Assembly (NCBI GenBank): GCA_964387985.1
Contig: CAYLZG010000164.1
Span: 1-9,033 of the forward strand
Length of the DNA stretch: 9,033 bases
DNA from: JALOOB01 sp964387985
GTDB taxonomy: Bacteria; Chloroflexota; Anaerolineae; CG2-30-64-16
Reading direction: 5' to 3'
The notes below the pieces were generated by a model. That model was not told where the DNA came from, searched no databases, and was given only the letters and a program-made list of their open reading frames with translations. A program made the translations under genes and the position numbers. Below, one piece after another: positions 6,135 to 9,033 of the stretch (positions are counted from its first letter, which is position 1; every line of letters starts with the position of its first letter).

Positions 6135-6842
6135 TCACCACACGCCCGGCAGAAGCCGGTAGCGCGTCTGCCGCGCGTACTCGGCATAGCCGGGGAGTTC
6201 CGCCTGCAGCGTGCGATCCTCCAGCGCGGTGCGTAACACGACCACGCCCGCGGTCAGCAGGCCCGGAACGAGCGCCCAGGCCGAGCCCAGCATCAACGGG
6301 ATCGCCACGTCGCCCACCACACCCCCGGCATAGCCCGGATGGCGGATCCAGCGGTACGGGCCATCCGAGACCACGGTGTGCCCGCGATCACGCTGGATGC
6401 GCACCACGCCCGAGAAGAACCGGTTTACCAGCAGCGCCCAAGTGCTAAACGCAGTCGCTGACACGAGCAGGATCACGCCTGCGATCTGGACCCACAGGGG
6501 CAGTTCCGGCGGCCATCCGAAGCGCCGGTCCAGCCCTGCGATGATCAGAGTGAGCAGCGGCCCATAGATCGCCACGAACGGCATCAGCACCCGGTCCCAG
6601 GGTTTGGCGTCCCGCCTGTCGGCCGACGCGGCGCGCTCCGCCACCAGGTCGGGGCTGCGGCGCAGCAGTAACAGCCGGCTGCCGGCCGTCATGACCACCG
6701 TAATGACGACGTAGACCCACCCCATGGGCCAGGCAAGCGTGCCGGCCGCCGCAAAGAGGACGATGCACAGCAAGGCGACAAGCACCAGCATCCGAACCAC
6801 GATCTTCCAGTTGAGCACCTTCGGCGCAGAGGAACTCTGCAT
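6135..6842 (-). CDS. Integral membrane isoprenylcysteine carboxyl methyltransferase (ICMT)-like protein
   Basis: 235 residues with about five hydrophobic membrane segments (roughly 14-34, 41-60, 86-103, 117-139, 176-203). The S-adenosylmethionine-binding signature of the ICMT/PEMT group is present as DGPYRWIRHPGYAGG (160-174), followed by LRTALEDRTLQAELPGYAEYA (203-223) near the C-terminus. Family members methylate lipids, isoprenoid-linked cysteines or other small hydrophobic acceptors at the membrane; the bacterial substrate is generally unknown and I cannot assign it. ATG 6842 is preferred because GGGAGG stands six bases upstream. An in-frame GTG (6893) and ATG (6878) lie in or at the predicted promoter and transcription start. 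It is the first gene of an apparent operon with psuK (4-base gap) and psuG, a partnership that gives no obvious functional clue. Confidence 0.87.
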   Translation of the reverse strand: MQSSSAPKVLNWKIVVRMLVLVALLCIVLFAAAGTLAWPMGWVYVVITVVMTAGSRLLLLRRSPDLVAERAASADRRDAKPWDRVLMPFVAIYGPLLTLIIAGLDRRFGWPPELPLWVQIAGVILLVSATAFSTWALLVNRFFSGVVRIQRDRGHTVVSDGPYRWIRHPGYAGGVVGDVAIPLMLGSAWALVPGLLTAGVVVLRTALEDRTLQAELPGYAEYARQTRYRLLPGVW

Positions 6843-6884
6843 CTTCGCCCTCCCATCGCGTGAGGTTCGAAAAGACATGACCAG

Positions 6885-6913
6885 ATCATACACCCGTAGT
6901 GCGCGTGATTCAA
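6885..6913 (-). promoter_or_regulatory. Sigma70-type promoter for the methyltransferase-psuK-psuG operon
   Basis: The minus strand reads TTGAAT (6913-6908), 17 bases, then TATGAT (6890-6885). Transcription would start near 6878, about 36 bases before the ATG at 6842, and could carry all three genes. Confidence 0.65.
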
Positions 6914-6934
6914 GTCGCTGTGCAATTGCGAATA

Positions 6935-6943
6935 TGATAAAAT
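6935..6943 (+). promoter_or_regulatory. Extended -10 promoter element for the degV gene
   Basis: TGA followed by TAAAAT (6938-6943) gives an extended -10 in a locally AT-rich stretch about 47 bases before the ATG at 6990. No clear -35 is present. It lies back to back with the minus-strand promoter at 6885-6913. Confidence 0.5.
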
Positions 6944-6989
6944 ACTATTAGTGAATGAAAGCAGACTCGCGAACGAAGGGAAGAAGGTC

Positions 6990-7853
6990 ATGAAGATTGT
7001 AACGGATTGCGCGGCCGACATGCCGGTCGCCGAGCTCGAGAGCCTGGGCATCACCCAGGCGCCACTGTTTATCCAGTTCCCGGAAGGAGAGGTGAGCTCG
7101 ATCGACCTCTCGCCTGATGAATTCTACGACCGGCTGAATGCTATGTACCCCGCGATCCCCACTACGGCCCAGCCCTCCCCGGGCATCTTTGCCGACATCT
7201 ATCGAAAACTGGCCGCGGCGGACAAGGACATCTTCTCGATCCATATCTCCACAGGGCTGAGCGGCACCATCGAGGCTGCGCGCAACGCGATGAGTTATGT
7301 AAAGGAACAAGCCAACGTCATGCTCTGGGATACGTTGACCCTGTCCGGCGGCGAACGGTACCAGGTGCTGGCCGCGGCACTGGCACACCGGGCCGGATGG
7401 ACGATGGAAGCGATCCAGGAACGACTCAAGGAACTCCGCGCTCAGACGGAGGTGATCTTCACCCTCGAAACGCTCGAATACCTCGCCAAGGGCGGTCGTA
7501 TCGGCCGCGTCCAGGCGCTGGCCGGCACGCTGCTCCATCTGAAGCCGGTCATCTGCGTGGACCATCAGGACGGCAAATACAACAACATCGGCCGCAGCCG
7601 CTCGCTGCCGCGCGCACTCCACAACATCGCCCATCAGCTGCACCACGTTTACGCGGACACGCCGCTCTGGGTGACCATCATGCACGGCCAGATCCCCAAC
7701 CAGGCCGAGGCATTGGCGCGCGAGATCCGCGAACGGCTCAACGTGGCCCGGTTGGAGACTCTGCGCGTCTCGCCCGTGCTCGGCGTCCATACGGGGCCAG
7801 GCGTCGTCGGCGCGGCCGTCGTGCCGATGCAGTTGATGGCCGATCTGTTGTAG
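6990..7853 (+). CDS. DegV-family fatty-acid-binding protein (FakB-like)
   Basis: 287 residues, typical for DegV proteins. These cytosolic proteins hold one fatty acid; in some bacteria (FakB) they present it to the kinase FakA for phosphorylation and use in phospholipid synthesis. The family motifs are in order: KIVTDCAADMP (2-12), IPTTAQPSPG (56-65) for the head-group pocket, SIHISTGLSGT (83-93), the LEYLAKGGRIGR stretch (162-173), LKPV (184-187) and VHTGPG (266-271) near the C-terminus. ATG 6990 is preferred over the in-frame GTG at 6951 because the domain begins directly at MKIVTD and GAAGGG lies about nine bases ahead. No fakA-like gene is nearby, so the kinase partner, if any, lies elsewhere. 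The gene appears monocistronic. Confidence 0.92.
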   Translation: MKIVTDCAADMPVAELESLGITQAPLFIQFPEGEVSSIDLSPDEFYDRLNAMYPAIPTTAQPSPGIFADIYRKLAAADKDIFSIHISTGLSGTIEAARNAMSYVKEQANVMLWDTLTLSGGERYQVLAAALAHRAGWTMEAIQERLKELRAQTEVIFTLETLEYLAKGGRIGRVQALAGTLLHLKPVICVDHQDGKYNNIGRSRSLPRALHNIAHQLHHVYADTPLWVTIMHGQIPNQAEALAREIRERLNVARLETLRVSPVLGVHTGPGVVGAAVVPMQLMADLL

Positions 7854-7860
7854 CACCAAC

Positions 7861-7904
7861 GGTCCCGATCGCGTGGTCCGGCCCTCGGGTCAGAGGATCG
7901 GGCC
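7861..7904 (+). terminator. Weak hairpin after degV, possible terminator
   Basis: CCCGATC (7864-7870) pairs with GATCGGG (7896-7902) across a 25-base loop, and GGCCC (7880-7884) could alternatively pair with GGGCC (7900-7904). It begins 8 bases after the degV stop. There is no T-run and the loop is long, so the call is tentative. Confidence 0.22.
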
Positions 7905-7933
7905 TCATCGTATGGCTGCCAACAGCCAGGACG

Positions 7934-7969
7934 TTGAACTGCGCCTATCATGGTGTGACTGTAGTTCAA
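7934..7969. promoter_or_regulatory. Inverted repeat TTGAACT-N22-AGTTCAA, possible operator
   Basis: The perfect 7-base arms at 7934-7940 and 7963-7969 have centres 29 bases apart, close to three helical turns, and lie about 80-115 bases before the E1 alpha GTG. A dimeric or tetrameric regulator could bind here. No matching regulator can be named, and no good promoter is seen in 7854-8048. Confidence 0.35.
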
Positions 7970-8048
7970 ATGCACTCTGTGCCCCAAGATTCCGGCATAA
8001 GTGAGCGCTAATTCGTACAATCATCGTTCCAGGCAAGGAGGGTCATCG

Positions 8049-9029
8049 GTGGCCAAAGAGTTATCACGCGATGAACTTCTCGAGCTCTACCGCCAGATGG
8101 TATTGATCAGGCGGTTTGAGGAGAAGTCAGCGGAACTGTACGCCGAGGGTAAGATCGGCGGTTTCCTACACCTGTACATCGGCGAAGAAGCCATCGCCGT
8201 GGGCGGCTGCAAGGCAATGCGCCCAACTGACCACATGTTCACCGCTTATCGCGATCACGGCTGGGCCATCGCGCGCGGGCTGGACCCCAAGGCCGTGATG
8301 GCCGAGCTGCTGGGCAAGGCAACCGGCGTCAGCGGCGGCAAGGGCGGCTCCATGCACCTGGCCAGCGCGGACCATCGCTACTGGGGCGGCCACGCCATCA
8401 TCGGCGGCCACCTGCCCCTGGCAGCGGGCGTCGGCATCGAGATCCGCTACAACGAGAAGCCGGATGCAGTGCTGTGCGTGTTGGGCGAAGGCACCACCAA
8501 CATCGGCTACTTCCACGAGTCCATCAACCTGGCGGCCGTGTGGAAGCTGCCCGTGGTCTTCCTGGTCGAGAACAACCAGTACGGCATGGGCACCGTTGTC
8601 GACAAGGCGTCCGCGGTCTCCGAGATCTACACCAAGGGCTGCGCCTACGACATCGCACACCGCCAGATCGACGGCCAGGATGTCTTCGACACGTACAAGA
8701 TCATCGGCGAGGCGCTGGACCTGGCGCGGGAAGAAGGCCCGGTGCTTCTCGAAGCCATGACCTATCGTTTCGTCGGCCATTCGATGGGCGATCCCGAACG
8801 CTACCGCAGCAAGGCCGAGATCGAGGAGTGGCGCAGCCGCGATCCTATCCTGCGGCTGGCCGGCAAGATGACCGAGATGGGCATATTCACGGAGAAGGAC
8901 GCGGAGAAGATCGCAAAATCGGTAGAGGAAGAGCTGGTCGAGATCGTGAAGTTCGCCGAGGAAAGCCCGGAGCCTGATGACGCGGCCCTGTGCGAACATG
9001 TCTTCGTCAACCCGATGGGGCATCAATAA
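8049..9029 (+). CDS. pdhA: Thiamine-dependent 2-oxo acid dehydrogenase E1 component, alpha subunit (pyruvate or acetoin type)
   Basis: 326 residues, the length of an alpha subunit of the alpha2beta2 E1 type. E1 decarboxylates a 2-oxo acid on thiamine diphosphate and passes the acyl group to lipoylated E2. Visible motifs are the N-terminal LYRQMVLIRRFEEKSAELY (13-31), YRDHG (67-71), GGKGGSMH (97-104) and the cofactor-binding motif from Gly146 to Asn176 that ends in VENNQYGMGT. The phosphorylation-loop equivalent is HSMGDPERYRSK (244-255). The metal-binding motif starts GEG (146-148) instead of the usual GDG. GTG 8049 is chosen because AAGGAGG (8035-8041) stands seven bases ahead. The stop is followed by GGGG at the window edge, probably part of the ribosome-binding site of a beta-subunit gene. 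Pyruvate is the likeliest substrate; acetoin dehydrogenase alpha looks very similar, so the symbol is provisional. Confidence 0.9.
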   Translation: MAKELSRDELLELYRQMVLIRRFEEKSAELYAEGKIGGFLHLYIGEEAIAVGGCKAMRPTDHMFTAYRDHGWAIARGLDPKAVMAELLGKATGVSGGKGGSMHLASADHRYWGGHAIIGGHLPLAAGVGIEIRYNEKPDAVLCVLGEGTTNIGYFHESINLAAVWKLPVVFLVENNQYGMGTVVDKASAVSEIYTKGCAYDIAHRQIDGQDVFDTYKIIGEALDLAREEGPVLLEAMTYRFVGHSMGDPERYRSKAEIEEWRSRDPILRLAGKMTEMGIFTEKDAEKIAKSVEEELVEIVKFAEESPEPDDAALCEHVFVNPMGHQ

Positions 9030-9033
9030 GGGG

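Noticed and set aside
6843..6893. Earlier starts (GTG 6893, ATG 6878) for the membrane methyltransferase
   Set aside because: They fall in or at the predicted -10 and transcription start, and lack ribosome-binding sites, while ATG 6842 has GGGAGG.
6948..7859. Long minus-strand open frame opposite degV (about 303 codons)
   Set aside because: Antisense to a clear DegV protein; the translation has no recognisable motifs, as expected for a shadow frame in GC-rich DNA.
8166..9026. Long minus-strand open frame opposite the E1 alpha gene
   Set aside because: Shadow of a strongly conserved gene; no domain features of its own.

Overview
This is a high-GC bacterial window with nine protein-coding genes on both strands and no RNA genes, CRISPR array or insertion sequence that I can see. 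The gene content (SorC-type sugar regulator with a MalF-type ABC permease, tandem-GNAT protein, WYL regulator, DegV protein, Pdh/Aco-type E1 alpha, pseudouridine catabolism) would fit a heterotrophic soil or thermophilic lineage such as Chloroflexota. That taxonomic guess rests on the general look of the proteins and is an inference only.

Layout. Bases 1-1253, minus strand: a SorC/DeoR-type sugar-responsive regulator followed, through a 4-base GTGA overlap, by the start of a sugar ABC transporter permease that runs off the window. A sigma70 promoter (TTGACA, 17 bases, TATGGT) with inverted repeats around it lies upstream of the regulator. Bases 1496-2515, plus strand: a two-domain GNAT acetyltransferase. 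Bases 2516-2586: a convergent gap filled by a 36-base, nearly perfect, internally repetitive palindrome. Bases 2587-3054 (minus) and 3179-4207 (plus): a divergent pair, a GyrI-like ligand-binding protein and a WYL-domain regulator.

Bases 4204-6842, minus strand: a compact three-gene operon encoding a membrane isoprenylcysteine-methyltransferase-like protein, a PfkB-family pseudouridine kinase (psuK) and pseudouridine-5'-phosphate glycosidase (psuG). The last two genes form the classical route from pseudouridine to uracil and ribose 5-phosphate. psuG and the WYL regulator overlap tail to tail by four bases. Bases 6990-7853, plus strand: a DegV-family fatty-acid-binding protein, divergent from the methyltransferase operon. 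Bases 8049-9029, plus strand: the alpha subunit of a 2-oxo acid dehydrogenase E1 of pyruvate/acetoin type. A purine-rich start after its stop codon suggests that a beta subunit follows outside the window.

I found no clearly new system. The points most worth checking are the palindrome at 2534-2569, the membrane methyltransferase in the pseudouridine operon, the SorC promoter/operator layout, the inverted repeat ahead of the E1 alpha gene, and the GEG (instead of GDG) cofactor motif in E1 alpha.
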